From: Neobacillus sp. FSL H8-0543 | Lineage (GTDB): Bacteria > Bacillota > Bacilli > Bacillales > Cytobacillaceae | Length of the DNA stretch: 64,000 nucleotides | NCBI RefSeq assembly: GCF_038592905.1 | Contig: NZ_CP151943.1 | Location: 282,001-346,000, forward strand | Direction: 5' to 3' | Shown: positions 52,662 to 61,437 of the stretch, in pieces | How positions within the stretch are numbered: the first letter of the stretch is position 1 | How the letters are laid out: every line of letters begins with the position of its first letter | Notes under the pieces: generated by a model | The model's database searches: none | What the model was told of the DNA's origin: nothing | What the model saw: the letters and a program-made list of their open reading frames with translations, nothing else | Translations under genes and position numbers: made by a program

Positions 52662-52856
52662 TTAAAATCTCTTAAACGATCGCTTTTGCTTATTCATAAC
52701 TTCATAGGATTTTTCAACAATATCCGTCAAAACATCCCCTTTGTATACTCTGCCCAATTTAAGGTTCTCTTGATAATACTCGACAATTTCATCAAGTTTC
52801 GCACTTGTTTCCTTTGAAATTCTCACATTAAGTTGAACTCGTTCATTTTCTGCCAA
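52662..52856 (-). CDS. Small ribbon-helix-helix-like protein
   Basis: This ~64-residue protein starts with TTG (MAENERVQL), seven bases after TAGGAGTG. The N-terminal strand VQLNVRISKETSAKLDEIVE resembles a ribbon-helix-helix DNA-binding motif. The C-terminus is basic (KQKRSFKRF). No partner gene is adjacent. The target is unknown. Confidence 0.65.
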   Translation of the reverse strand: MAENERVQLNVRISKETSAKLDEIVEYYQENLKLGRVYKGDVLTDIVEKSYEVMNKQKRSFKRF

Positions 52857-53006
52857 GATAGACACTCCTATCAAATTAATAGCAAGATGCTAGCACTTTG
52901 CTTTTCATAGTTTATTTCTTTATTATATACTATTTTTCTGCAGTTTTTTACCTTTTTCAAAACAAAAAAAACAACACTACATTGGGGCATGTATTGCATT
53001 CTACGT

Positions 53007-53828
53007 TCACCATGAGCTCCTATCCTCTAGAAATGGTTCGTACATCATAATCGCATGGTTTTCGGTAACAAATTCATCGTCAATTAATTCCTCACCTAGG
53101 TTATACACCCTTCTATGGATTGTATTGTGTCTTGCATATCCTCCCCAGTATTCTAGTGTCATCCAGTGCTCTTTTTCATTAACTTCATACGTTCTCGTCG
53201 AAGGGACTTCTGATCTCCACTCTCCTACTAAATGGGTATCAGTTAATGTCAGTATTAATTGATAGGTAAAGTTTGTTTCATTTCTAATTTGTAAATCGAG
53301 GTAATTATATGCACATGTGGCACCGCTTCCGAACGGTTGACTCCGATTGGAATCTGGGAAGACATCATAACTATGTCGATATCGCTCTGTAACAGTCAAA
53401 GGTGTATGTAAGGTCATCCAATAAATTAAATTTGATAATTGACATAACCCGCCGCCAATCCCAGTGGTAACCTGGCCATAATGAAGAATCATCCCATCAA
53501 CATAGCCTTCACGTTTGGTTACATTGCCGATTGATCGCCAATATGAAAATGTTTCACCTGGCTTAATGACGATTCCGTTTAACTTTTTTACTGCAATGGT
53601 TAGGTTGGCTACCTTATTATGCTGCAGCCACATATCCACGTCTTTTAACTTTCTCAATAATGGGGTTTTATGTGTAAAAACAAGGTGGTTTAAGCTAGTA
53701 GATTGCCTATGGGTTGTGTACTTTTTTCCATCTGTGTACCAGTTCCAATATCTTTTCATTTGATAATATTTTGTTCCGAACAAAATCCGCCATTTATTTC
53801 TCTTTTTGGGTTTTAATAGTAGTCCCAT
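53007..53828 (-). CDS. VanW family protein
   Basis: This 273-residue protein belongs to the VanW family (unknown function, named after a vancomycin-resistance cluster protein). The family core KPGETFSYWRSIGNVTKREGY and GGGLCQLSNLIYW is present. It has no signal peptide, has a basic N-terminus (LLKPKKRNKWR), and starts after GAGGAGAAGG. A second VanW-domain gene is divergent at 53998. Confidence 0.85.
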   Translation of the reverse strand: MGLLLKPKKRNKWRILFGTKYYQMKRYWNWYTDGKKYTTHRQSTSLNHLVFTHKTPLLRKLKDVDMWLQHNKVANLTIAVKKLNGIVIKPGETFSYWRSIGNVTKREGYVDGMILHYGQVTTGIGGGLCQLSNLIYWMTLHTPLTVTERYRHSYDVFPDSNRSQPFGSGATCAYNYLDLQIRNETNFTYQLILTLTDTHLVGEWRSEVPSTRTYEVNEKEHWMTLEYWGGYARHNTIHRRVYNLGEELIDDEFVTENHAIMMYEPFLEDRSSW

Positions 53829-53997
53829 TGCCTTCTCCTCTTCCAGCTAATCTTTTTCCCTTAACATATAATCACTCAATTCAAAATATAACATGAATTT
53901 TAAATATATTCATTTTAAAAAAGAAAAACGGGAAATGTATTTTGCATTTACATAAAAAGGCATACTTCGAGTCATATTATCGTGAGGAGGTTTGCTT

Positions 53998-54879
53998 ATG
54001 AATTTAGCTTGGATACTTGGGGCAATGTTAATGGTTCAACCAGCTCCACCTCCAGATAGCTTAGTAATAACAAAGGAAGGTCAACCTATTTCAATTGTAA
54101 CCCGAGAGGAATTTTCCATTTCACCTTCTGGCATTCCAATTATTAACACAAATAAATTCAGTCAGTTAATAAAAGAACTCAATAAACAAGTGTCGACACC
54201 ACCAAAAAATGCAAGTTTGAACAAATACGGAAATATCATTCCTGAAAAGGCTGGGTATCGTATCAATCAACAAGCTTTTACAGAAAGATTCTATGATTAC
54301 TATTTGGGACATCGGATGGATACCTTAGAATTACCTATGATTCAAGTTTACCCAAAGGTTGATAGTGAATTATTGGCAAATATTCGCGGACTTCGCATTG
54401 GTCGGTATATAACTTCTTTTAATCCAAGTAATACAAAAAGATCGATTAATATTCAGTTAGCCGTATCAGCAATTAATAATCATGTTGTTTTTCCAGGTGA
54501 AACATTTTCTTTTAACCAGGTTGTCGGAAAAAGAACAGTACGGAAGGGATATTTAAAAGCTAAGGTTATTGTCAGGGGAGAGTATGCTGAAGACATCGGA
54601 GGCGGCATTTGCCAAGTATCTTCAACGCTTTTTAATGCAGTAGATAGTGCGGGCCTTCAAACCGTCCAACGATTCTCACACAGCAGACACGTTCCTTATA
54701 TTCCGCCTGGGAGAGATGCAACCGTAAGTTGGTATGGACCTGATTTTGAATTTAAAAATAATTATAATCAACCAATTCTAATACAAGCAAAAACCTTAGG
54801 TAATCTTTTAATTATTATGCTGTACTCTTCTGATGTAATAGACTACAGTCCACGGAAAGTACCTTTTCCACCGTTATAA
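53998..54879 (+). CDS. Exported VanW-domain protein
   Basis: This ~293-residue protein has a short hydrophobic N-terminus (NLAWILGAMLMVQPA), probably a signal or anchor, and a C-terminal VanW domain (FPGETFSFNQVVGKRT, EDIGGGICQVSSTLFNA). I start at the ATG seven bases after GAGGAGG. VanW-domain proteins with such architecture act outside the membrane. It is divergent to the other VanW gene and followed by a terminator. Confidence 0.85.
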   Translation: MNLAWILGAMLMVQPAPPPDSLVITKEGQPISIVTREEFSISPSGIPIINTNKFSQLIKELNKQVSTPPKNASLNKYGNIIPEKAGYRINQQAFTERFYDYYLGHRMDTLELPMIQVYPKVDSELLANIRGLRIGRYITSFNPSNTKRSINIQLAVSAINNHVVFPGETFSFNQVVGKRTVRKGYLKAKVIVRGEYAEDIGGGICQVSSTLFNAVDSAGLQTVQRFSHSRHVPYIPPGRDATVSWYGPDFEFKNNYNQPILIQAKTLGNLLIIMLYSSDVIDYSPRKVPFPPL

Positions 54880-54883
54880 AACC

Positions 54884-54912
54884 AAAAAGTCCGCTGGAGC
54901 GGACTTTTTTTC
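54884..54912. terminator. Bidirectional terminator
   Basis: AAAAAGTCCGC and GCGGACTTTTTTT pair around TGGA, between convergent genes. Confidence 0.88.
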
Positions 54913-55185
54913 TTATCTTTTCTTATCATTTTTTAATGCACTAGCTAATAATTCATCTGAAAATTCAGCCAACGCTAAGTCACTCATACCCAAATCTGAT
55001 TTTTTAGGTGTATATCTTTCAACTATATTTTGCCGTGGCGAATTCGCTTCATTTCGTTTTCCTTTTGCTATGCCATAAACAATGGCGCTAACTCCAAGCC
55101 CAATGAAAGATGCCCACATTGAACCTCTCATTTTTCGTTTCTTAGCAAACATTGGAAAGGAAGGCAACTTTTTAAAGTTTCTCAT
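54913..55185 (-). CDS. Small single-pass membrane protein (DUF3918-like)
   Basis: This ~90-residue protein starts MRNFKKLPSFPMFAKKRKM after AAGGAGTGC and has one membrane helix (about residues 25-42: WASFIGLGVSAIVYGIAK). It is basic before the helix and the tail is hydrophilic. It resembles DUF3918-type proteins of bacilli with unknown function. Confidence 0.65.
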   Translation of the reverse strand: MRNFKKLPSFPMFAKKRKMRGSMWASFIGLGVSAIVYGIAKGKRNEANSPRQNIVERYTPKKSDLGMSDLALAEFSDELLASALKNDKKR

Positions 55186-55320
55186 CCGCAGCACTCCTTC
55201 AACTTACTTGAAAGGGTTCCAAAAGCAGCCCTCTCATTTGCTTAATCTGCACACATATTGTTAGAGTATGAATGGAAATCAACTGCTGCAATGTTATTTG
55301 TTTACAAATATATTTCTATA

Positions 55321-55812
55321 TTATAGTTTTTTCACTCGAATTGGACTTACCATAAGAAGCCCTAGAATAATGGTTATGATTGAATTACTATAAAAAAACA
55401 TACCCATAGTAGCCATTGATATTCCCGCGGCAGGTATTGGCAGTCCAATAAAATGTCCAATAGTAGGTTTGATATTAAACTTTGCCAATCGTAAGGCGCC
55501 CATCGTTGGAAATAACATAAATGCAATAGTTGTGAATGGTGAAGGTGTTGCTAAAGAATAAAAGAGTATGGCTGGTGCTACACCAAAGCTTACAATATCC
55601 GCTAAGGAATCAAGCTCCACTCCAAATTCACTGTTTACCTTTAATCTTCTGGCAATCCGTCCGTCAAAGAAATCTAAAATTGCTGATAAAAAAATAAACA
55701 TCGACGCCATTCGTAAATAACCATTCATATTAGACGTAATTGAAAACACGCCACTTAATAAATTCCCGATTGTAAATAAATTCGGAACAACCTTCACAAG
55801 ATGGTTAAACAA
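55321..55812 (-). CDS. pssA: CDP-diacylglycerol-serine O-phosphatidyltransferase
   Basis: This 163-residue integral membrane enzyme makes phosphatidylserine, the precursor of phosphatidylethanolamine. The CDP-alcohol phosphotransferase signature DGRIARRLKVNSEFGVELDS with the following AD is complete (D-G-x2-A-R-x8-G-x3-D-x3-D). It has several membrane helices. TTG start after GGGGGGTG. No decarboxylase gene is adjacent in the window. Confidence 0.92.
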   Translation of the reverse strand: MFNHLVKVVPNLFTIGNLLSGVFSITSNMNGYLRMASMFIFLSAILDFFDGRIARRLKVNSEFGVELDSLADIVSFGVAPAILFYSLATPSPFTTIAFMLFPTMGALRLAKFNIKPTIGHFIGLPIPAAGISMATMGMFFYSNSIITIILGLLMVSPIRVKKL

Positions 55813-55961
55813 TGGCCACCCCCCTTTCTCTTAACAACACCCTCTTTTCTCAAGCAGCTTCTTCCTTTAAGGTCACCATTTTAGATAAAACAATGCAAAG
55901 TAGTTTGGTCTGTATGTATATAATTAGTATCTCGTTGAAAAATAACTAGGTGAAAGGATGA

Positions 55962-56222
55962 GTGATAGTTATGGATAAAACCCTGGGTTACTTGCGTGAA
56001 ATTTTATCAAATTATACGGAGGAATACTCCGAAGCACAGCATTTATATCGAAAATTAACCGATGAGAACTTTACCTCTGAGGGTTCCTTTGTTAGACAAT
56101 TGAATCAAGAGGAGATGAACTTTTTGAATAAACTGCTGCCCAATGAAATTCAACACGCAAAAGAAGCGGAAGATCACACACGCGCTTATCAACTAAACGA
56201 AGTATATGAACTTATTTTTTGA
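55962..56222 (+). CDS. Small acidic protein, unknown
   Basis: This ~85-residue protein (start MIVMDKTLGYLREILSNYTE or at its second Met) is helical and acidic, without membrane segments. It looks like a conserved Bacillus small protein; I cannot name the family. GAAAGGATG lies upstream, too close to the GTG and rather far from the ATG, so the start is uncertain. Confidence 0.6.
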   Translation: MIVMDKTLGYLREILSNYTEEYSEAQHLYRKLTDENFTSEGSFVRQLNQEEMNFLNKLLPNEIQHAKEAEDHTRAYQLNEVYELIF

Positions 56223-56233
56223 CAAAGGAAGAA

Positions 56234-56441
56234 CAAAAGGCGGAAGCGCCCGTTTAGCGACGTATGGACTCCTCGAAAAAGCTAACGCTTTTTCTTCGTG
56301 CGATGATTATGCTGCCGAAGCCTTCCTTGTGGAGCGCTCCGCATGAGATAAAGGAAACACGGAGCTATAGTCGATTCGATGTTGACTTATCGTAAGGAGG
56401 AGAGTGAAGTCCACTAGTCGCTGGGCGCTGGAGCTGGATTC
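56234..56441. repeat. bcr-like intergenic repeat
   Basis: The ~200-bp stretch begins AAAGGCGGAAGCGCC and ends GGGCGCTGGAGCTGGAT, the usual borders of a repeat class widespread in Bacillus intergenic DNA. It is more G+C rich than its surroundings. The rest of the gap to 56698 holds only an inverted ATGACAGC/GCTGTCAT-like pair near 56505-56530 and no gene. Confidence 0.7.
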
Positions 56442-56698
56442 AGATAACTATTTCAAAGTTATTCACACTAATTTATTTTATAATTCCCTTAACACTGAAG
56501 AAGAGATGACAGCAAATAACTGTCATCTCTAAAAAAGGAAATAATTGCTGATATTTGTATAAATATTTCCTAGGTAAGCGCACTGTACGACAATTCCCGA
56601 TATCAGTATTATGCGTATTTCACCACATTGCGACAGATAATGAGTCGGATTTCCCGATTATTTCCTATTCCGACAAAAAATCTTCACTTTCCTCTTCA

Positions 56699-56857
56699 TT
56701 ACTTTTTCTTTTTAAGTCTACCTGTATCTTTTAACGCCTTTTTTATTATTAGCTCAATTTGGGCATTCACACTTCTTAATTCATCGTCTGCCCATTTTTC
56801 AAGGGCATCATAATCATGCTGATCTATACGCAATAAAAATCGTTTCTTTTCAGCCAT
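56699..56857 (-). CDS. Arc-like ribbon-helix-helix protein
   Basis: This 52-residue protein (MAEKKRFLLRIDQHDYDALE, then KWADDELRSVNAQIELIIKK) fits the Arc/MetJ DNA-binding fold, with basic ends. It begins 14 bp after the stop of the SPFH gene and so is cotranscribed. I see no toxin partner. It may repress its own operon. Confidence 0.75.
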   Translation of the reverse strand: MAEKKRFLLRIDQHDYDALEKWADDELRSVNAQIELIIKKALKDTGRLKKKK

Positions 56858-56870
56858 TTAATTCACAACC

Positions 56871-57737
56871 CTAATAAATCGTTCCTGTATTAATTACTGG
56901 TTGGCTCCCCTTATCTGACACTAAAGCGACCATTAAATTATTTACCATTTGAGCCTTCTTTTCTTCATCAAGCTCAACAATTTCTTCTGCGCTAAGTTGA
57001 TCAATCGCAGATTTCACCATCGAAACGGCACCTTCTACAATGACCTTCCTCGCTGCTAACACAGCTTTCGCCTGCTGTCTTTGAAGCATTGCATGAGCAA
57101 TTTCACTTGAATATGCCAGATGCATAATTCGAGCTTCAATGATTTCAACCCCAGCTAGATTAAACCTTTTTTGCAAATCCTTTGTCAATTCATCCCCAAC
57201 CTCTTCAGAGTGCTGTCTTAATGAAATCTCATAGTCATTATTAAAATTATCATATGGATATTGACTAGTAATATGACGCAAACCTGTTTCACTTTGGGTA
57301 TGCACGAATTCTTTATAATCCTCAACATCAAAGACTGCTTTTGCAGCATCAAACACCTTATAAACAATAACAGCAGCAATTTCGATTGGATTTCCTTCTA
57401 GATCATTTACTTTTAGTTTATCACTATTAAAATTTATTACCCTGAGGGATACAGTATTTCTAACCGTTAAAGGAATCGATAACCAAAAGCCTTCTTGTTT
57501 AATTACACCTAGATAACTGCCAAACAATGTAAATACCTTGGATTGGTTTGGCTGGATAATTGTAAAACCAGTTAATAGGAGAAAGGCTATCAAGCCAGTA
57601 ACAATCCCAACGATGAGCATTATCAAATCATTATTTAATACGAAATGTCTAATGGCAAATCCAGTTATTACAACAAATAAAAGAAACAATAAAACGCCTA
57701 AAAACCCATTCATTTTAAACATATCTTTTTCCTTCAA
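56871..57737 (-). CDS. SPFH/Band 7 membrane protein
   Basis: This 288-residue protein has two N-terminal membrane helices (about 10-30 and 35-58), then the stomatin/prohibitin-like domain with FTLFGSYLGVIKQEGFWLS and IEARIMHLAYSSEIAHAMLQ, and ends in a short helical tail. Proteins of this class form membrane scaffolds. TTG start after AAAGGGAGTGG. It is paired with the Arc-like gene. Confidence 0.9.
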   Translation of the reverse strand: MKEKDMFKMNGFLGVLLFLLFVVITGFAIRHFVLNNDLIMLIVGIVTGLIAFLLLTGFTIIQPNQSKVFTLFGSYLGVIKQEGFWLSIPLTVRNTVSLRVINFNSDKLKVNDLEGNPIEIAAVIVYKVFDAAKAVFDVEDYKEFVHTQSETGLRHITSQYPYDNFNNDYEISLRQHSEEVGDELTKDLQKRFNLAGVEIIEARIMHLAYSSEIAHAMLQRQQAKAVLAARKVIVEGAVSMVKSAIDQLSAEEIVELDEEKKAQMVNNLMVALVSDKGSQPVINTGTIY

Positions 57738-57802
57738 TCAAACCACTCCCTTTATTTTTTATCTATCATTATGATATCACATTAATATCAAAAATCAAAG
57801 CA

Positions 57803-57829
57803 AAAATAAAGCCTGCCCAAAGGCAAGCT
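57803..57829 (-). terminator. Terminator of the YitT gene
   Basis: GCTTGCC and GGCAGGC pair around TTTG, with TTTATTTTT on the minus strand directly after the stop. Confidence 0.75.
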
Positions 57830-57830
57830 G

Positions 57831-58754
57831 CTAATGAATATCTTTTTTCTTAAATCTCCCGCCCCTGACTTCTGCAATATCAGCCACTGCCAGAAATGCG
57901 GACTCATCATTTTCAGTGACAATCTCTTTTAATTTTGCCTCCTCCAAACGATTAATCACACAAAAAATAACCTTTTTTTCATCGCCTGAGTAGGCACCTT
58001 CTCCATGTAAATAAGTAACCCCTCGTCCGAGCCGATTCATTATTACCTCACCGATCTCCTTCGCGTTGTCACTAATTATCCAAACAGATTTAGATTCATC
58101 CAGACCTGTAATGGTAATATCGATTGTTTTGTATGCAACAAAATAGGCAATTAACGAGTACATTGCTCGATCCCAGGAGAAAACGAAGCCTGCACTTCCA
58201 AGTATAAAAATATTAAAAAACATAATAATTTCGCCAACTGAAAAAGGAAGCTTTTTATTAGCAAGGATTGCAAGAATTTCAGTGCCATCAAGTGAACCGC
58301 CATAACGGATTACAATCCCGACCCCAATCCCGAGAACAATGCCCCCAAAGACGGATGCAAGTAAGATATCTGCGGTAAAAGCAGGTACTGGATGAAGTAA
58401 TGTTGTTGCAATAGAAAGAACGAGGATTCCATAAAGAGTGGATATAGCAAAGGTTTTTCCAATTTGTTTATAACCTAAAAAGAAAAAAGGAATATTAAGA
58501 ATAAAAATAAAAAGTCCCAATTTCCAACCGGTTAAATACGAAAGGATAATAGATATTCCTACAATTCCGCCATCAATGACATGGTTGGGAACAAGAAATA
58601 TCTCAAGACCAACGGCCATTAGGGTTGCCCCAAAAGTGATAAGTAACATCCGTTGGATAAATTTACTTTTTGTCATGCTGCGATGTTGGATTTTAAAATT
58701 TTCCACGACTCTTTCCTGCTGTTCATTTAGACCTACTTGTTGAATTTCTGACAT
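57831..58754 (-). CDS. YitT family protein with DUF2179 domain
   Basis: This ~307-residue protein has five to six membrane helices (start MSEIQQVGLNEQQE after AAAGGGG) and a C-terminal cytosolic DUF2179 domain (about 215-300). Family signature NHVIDGGIVGISIILSY and GGSLDGTEILAIL are present. The function is unknown. It is the second of three YitT proteins in the window. Confidence 0.9.
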   Translation of the reverse strand: MSEIQQVGLNEQQERVVENFKIQHRSMTKSKFIQRMLLITFGATLMAVGLEIFLVPNHVIDGGIVGISIILSYLTGWKLGLFIFILNIPFFFLGYKQIGKTFAISTLYGILVLSIATTLLHPVPAFTADILLASVFGGIVLGIGVGIVIRYGGSLDGTEILAILANKKLPFSVGEIIMFFNIFILGSAGFVFSWDRAMYSLIAYFVAYKTIDITITGLDESKSVWIISDNAKEIGEVIMNRLGRGVTYLHGEGAYSGDEKKVIFCVINRLEEAKLKEIVTENDESAFLAVADIAEVRGGRFKKKDIH

Positions 58755-58889
58755 TAATCTGCCCCTTTCATAATTTTCTATATTTTCTATTATATCAAAA
58801 TATCTGCTAAATACTTTCATGATATGCATTTTCCTGGCGTTCTTTTCAATTTGTTTATTTTTATCAAAAAAATGAAAAGAAGCCACCTC

Positions 58890-59874
58890 AATTAAGAGAC
58901 AGCTCCTTGGAAAATTAACATCTTAGGGGACCCAACCATTCATCAGCCAATGAACATTTCCTGCACATCTTTTTAGTCCTTTTAACGATCTAATAGAAGC
59001 TTAGAAAGCTTAGCCGATGTGTGCTGTTCCGTTGTAGGAATTAATTCACATGTGTTGTTATGGAATTCAAATTCCCAAATGAAACAACCATTTACTCTTT
59101 GATACTAATGGACTCAAATCCTAATATTTGGATTCGTTTCTTGGCAATGCAGTCACTGATTGGTTAAAGGTTGATTGAGAACCATGATAAAGTAAAATTC
59201 ATTTATCAAGTAGTCAAATCTGTAAAGTTGCTTAACGTTTATTACTTACTAGCTGAGCACTTATTCAATTTCAGAAGTTTTAAATAGTTTGTATTACACC
59301 ATTTAATTGTGTATTAGTTTTTATGACTCTTTCTTTCAAAAATTTTTAGGTTTCTTCACAATTAGGAAGCTTCCATATTAATTTTAGAAAGGGTCATTTG
59401 GTTTAAGGAACTTACCAACGTATTTTATTAATAGGTAGATAAGTTATACTTTACTCCCAAGACTCAATAACACTACTTTGAATTGAATTTAAGTGATTAC
59501 CTCTTGTTACTAGTAAAGCAAGAATCTGTTAAGGTTTTACACCTTGCCATTTCAGTTATACATCGCTCCACTTACCAAATAATGATAAAGGAAAAACCAA
59601 CTACTCGTTCACACGGAACGAACACTTATGGCTGAGTCTCCTAAGAAGTTAATTTCTTTATTTCTTCTTTACACTTATAGTATACCACCTGAATAACTCA
59701 CTTAATCAACGGTTTGTGACTAATTAGTGAACTTTTCAAAATAAATAATTAATTCTCATAAAGCGTAATTACTCTTTTAAGAAAAAGCGGATGGGGAATA
59801 TTTACAGTATTTTAAAAATAAGAAATACACATACTACAATTGTAATGAATTTTTTATGAAAGAAGGAACGTCAC
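58890..59874. other. ~1 kb intergenic stretch without a supported gene
   Basis: I see no open frame with a ribosome binding site, no tRNA, and no recognised riboswitch. No T-box sequence (TGGNACCGCG-like) is present. The promoter of the DUF1657 operon should lie near its right end (59750-59860), but no clear consensus pair is visible, as would fit a sporulation sigma factor. Confidence 0.6.
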
Positions 59875-60078
59875 ATGACTGTTGGAACTCAGGTAAAACA
59901 GGCAATAGCTGGTTTAAAAAGTGCTCAGGCTAGTTTTGAAGGGTTTGCACTAGCCACTGATAATCAAAACGCAAAACAACTTTATCAGCAAGCTGCACAA
60001 CAAACACAATCTGTACTTGAAAGTCTGGAACCACGTCTTCAAGAAATTTTAACAGAAGAGCCTCAATACAATCAGTAA
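59875..60078 (+). CDS. DUF1657 protein
   Basis: This 67-residue soluble helical protein starts after AAGGAACG and belongs to DUF1657, small proteins found in sporulation operons such as spoVA-type ones. Its motif ASFEGFALATDNQNAKQLYQ matches the second DUF1657 gene and the C-terminus of the DUF421 protein. Function unknown. Confidence 0.82.
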   Translation: MTVGTQVKQAIAGLKSAQASFEGFALATDNQNAKQLYQQAAQQTQSVLESLEPRLQEILTEEPQYNQ

Positions 60079-60161
60079 TAACTTGAGCAGGGTTGGCAAT
60101 TTTGCTAACCCGCTTTTCATGCATTTTGTGGACTAATTGAAAATCGGAAGGAAGATAGCCC

Positions 60162-60368
60162 GTGACCATCTCATCTGATGTTAAGCAATGTCTTTCAAAC
60201 ATAAAAGGAATCGAATCACAATTATCTTCGCTAGCATTAAATTCGCTTGATATAGGTGCCCAGGAAATTTTTCACGAGACCATGTTAACCATGGCTTTAG
60301 TGAAGAAAGATTTACAGACACGCGTTTTGGAACTAGAACGACTTGAACCGCAATATAAAGGCTCTTAA
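60162..60368 (+). CDS. DUF1657 protein, second copy
   Basis: This 68-residue helical protein starts with GTG after GGAAGGAAG. It repeats the pattern of the first copy (SQLSSLALNSLDIGAQEIFH). It is 83 bp downstream of the first and 16 bp before the DUF421 gene. Confidence 0.8.
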   Translation: MTISSDVKQCLSNIKGIESQLSSLALNSLDIGAQEIFHETMLTMALVKKDLQTRVLELERLEPQYKGS

Positions 60369-60384
60369 TTTTGAGGTGAAAAGT

Positions 60385-61245
60385 ATGCCCAGTTGGGTAG
60401 ATATCTTAATTCGTTCTTTCGTATTTTTAGCACTGTTATTTTTTGTTACAAAAATACTTGGGAAAAAGCAAATTTCAGAACTAACTTTCTTTGAGTATGT
60501 ATCCGGGATGACCATCGGAAGCATTGCCGGTGAAGCGATAACCGGTCTTGAAAAAAACTTATACCACGGGATTCTAGCCATCTGCATTTTTGGCTTCTCA
60601 GCATTATTTGCAGACTTTTTATCGTTAAAAAGTAAAAAATTCCGTGACATTATTGATGGAAAAGGAACTGTTCTTATTAAAGATGGAATGATCATGGAAG
60701 AGAATTTAAAGAAGGAAAAATATACAATAGATGAATTATCTGCATTACTGCGCGATAAAAATATCTTTAAAGTTGCTGATGTTGAATTTGCAGTACTAGA
60801 ACCTCGGGGCAAGTTAAATGCTTTATTAAAAAAGGAAAACCAACCTATAACACCAAAGGATTTACAAATGAAGGTTGCGGCTGAGAAGGAACCCCAAACC
60901 ATCATTATGGACGGCAAAATTTTAGATGAAGGTTTGAAGACTTCTGGGAAAAGTAGAGCATGGCTTAATATAGAATTAGCGAAATTAGAGGTTACACTTG
61001 ATAATGTATTTTTTGGACAAGTAGATTCCTACGGGGAATTAACGATTGATATTTATGATGATAAAATCCAAGTTCCCTCTCCTTCTCAACGTCCACTGCT
61101 ATTAGCAATGTTAAAGAAAACTCAAGCTGATTTAGAACTATTTTCACTGGGAACAGATTGTGAAAAATCCAAAGCAATGTATAAAAAAAATGCAACTCTG
61201 GTTCAAGAGGCTATTGATAAACTTACCCCCTATCTTATTGGCTAA
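60385..61245 (+). CDS. DUF421 (YetF-like) membrane protein with C-terminal DUF1657-like domain
   Basis: This ~286-residue protein starts MPSWVDILIRSFVFL after GAGGTG. It has three membrane helices (1-85), the DUF421 soluble region with KGTVLIKDGMIMEENL, and a C-terminal ~60-residue helical part (LLAMLKKTQADLELFSLGTD) resembling DUF1657. The same DUF421+DUF1657 composition is known from 2Duf, a spore-membrane protein of the spoVA2mob operon linked to heat resistance. A spore role here is inference; SpoVAC/AD/AE are not adjacent. Confidence 0.85.
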   Translation: MPSWVDILIRSFVFLALLFFVTKILGKKQISELTFFEYVSGMTIGSIAGEAITGLEKNLYHGILAICIFGFSALFADFLSLKSKKFRDIIDGKGTVLIKDGMIMEENLKKEKYTIDELSALLRDKNIFKVADVEFAVLEPRGKLNALLKKENQPITPKDLQMKVAAEKEPQTIIMDGKILDEGLKTSGKSRAWLNIELAKLEVTLDNVFFGQVDSYGELTIDIYDDKIQVPSPSQRPLLLAMLKKTQADLELFSLGTDCEKSKAMYKKNATLVQEAIDKLTPYLIG

Positions 61246-61254
61246 GAACAAGAT

Positions 61255-61290
61255 AATCCTAATCAAATTTTGATTAGGATTGTTTTTTTA
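61255..61290 (+). terminator. Terminator of the DUF1657-DUF421 operon
   Basis: AATCCTAATC and GATTAGGATT pair around AAATTTT, followed by GTTTTTTT. Confidence 0.88.
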
Positions 61291-61437
61291 TTTTTTTACC
61301 AAATATTATAAAAAATAGCTAGAATATTACTTAGAATAAGCACATAAATTATTTTGTCATACAAGAAAGTTGAAACTTTTGGATAATGAAATCGTACAAT
61401 TGTAGGAAATAATTAAAAAATAAGTGAGGTTGAGACA

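Noticed and set aside
56628..56813. Plus-strand open frame of 61 codons
   Set aside because: It is the complement of the Arc-like gene, which has the better composition and operon position.
58890..59874. T-box leader or tRNA-like element in the 1 kb gap
   Set aside because: No T-box sequence, no terminator hairpin and no aminoacyl-tRNA or biosynthesis gene downstream.
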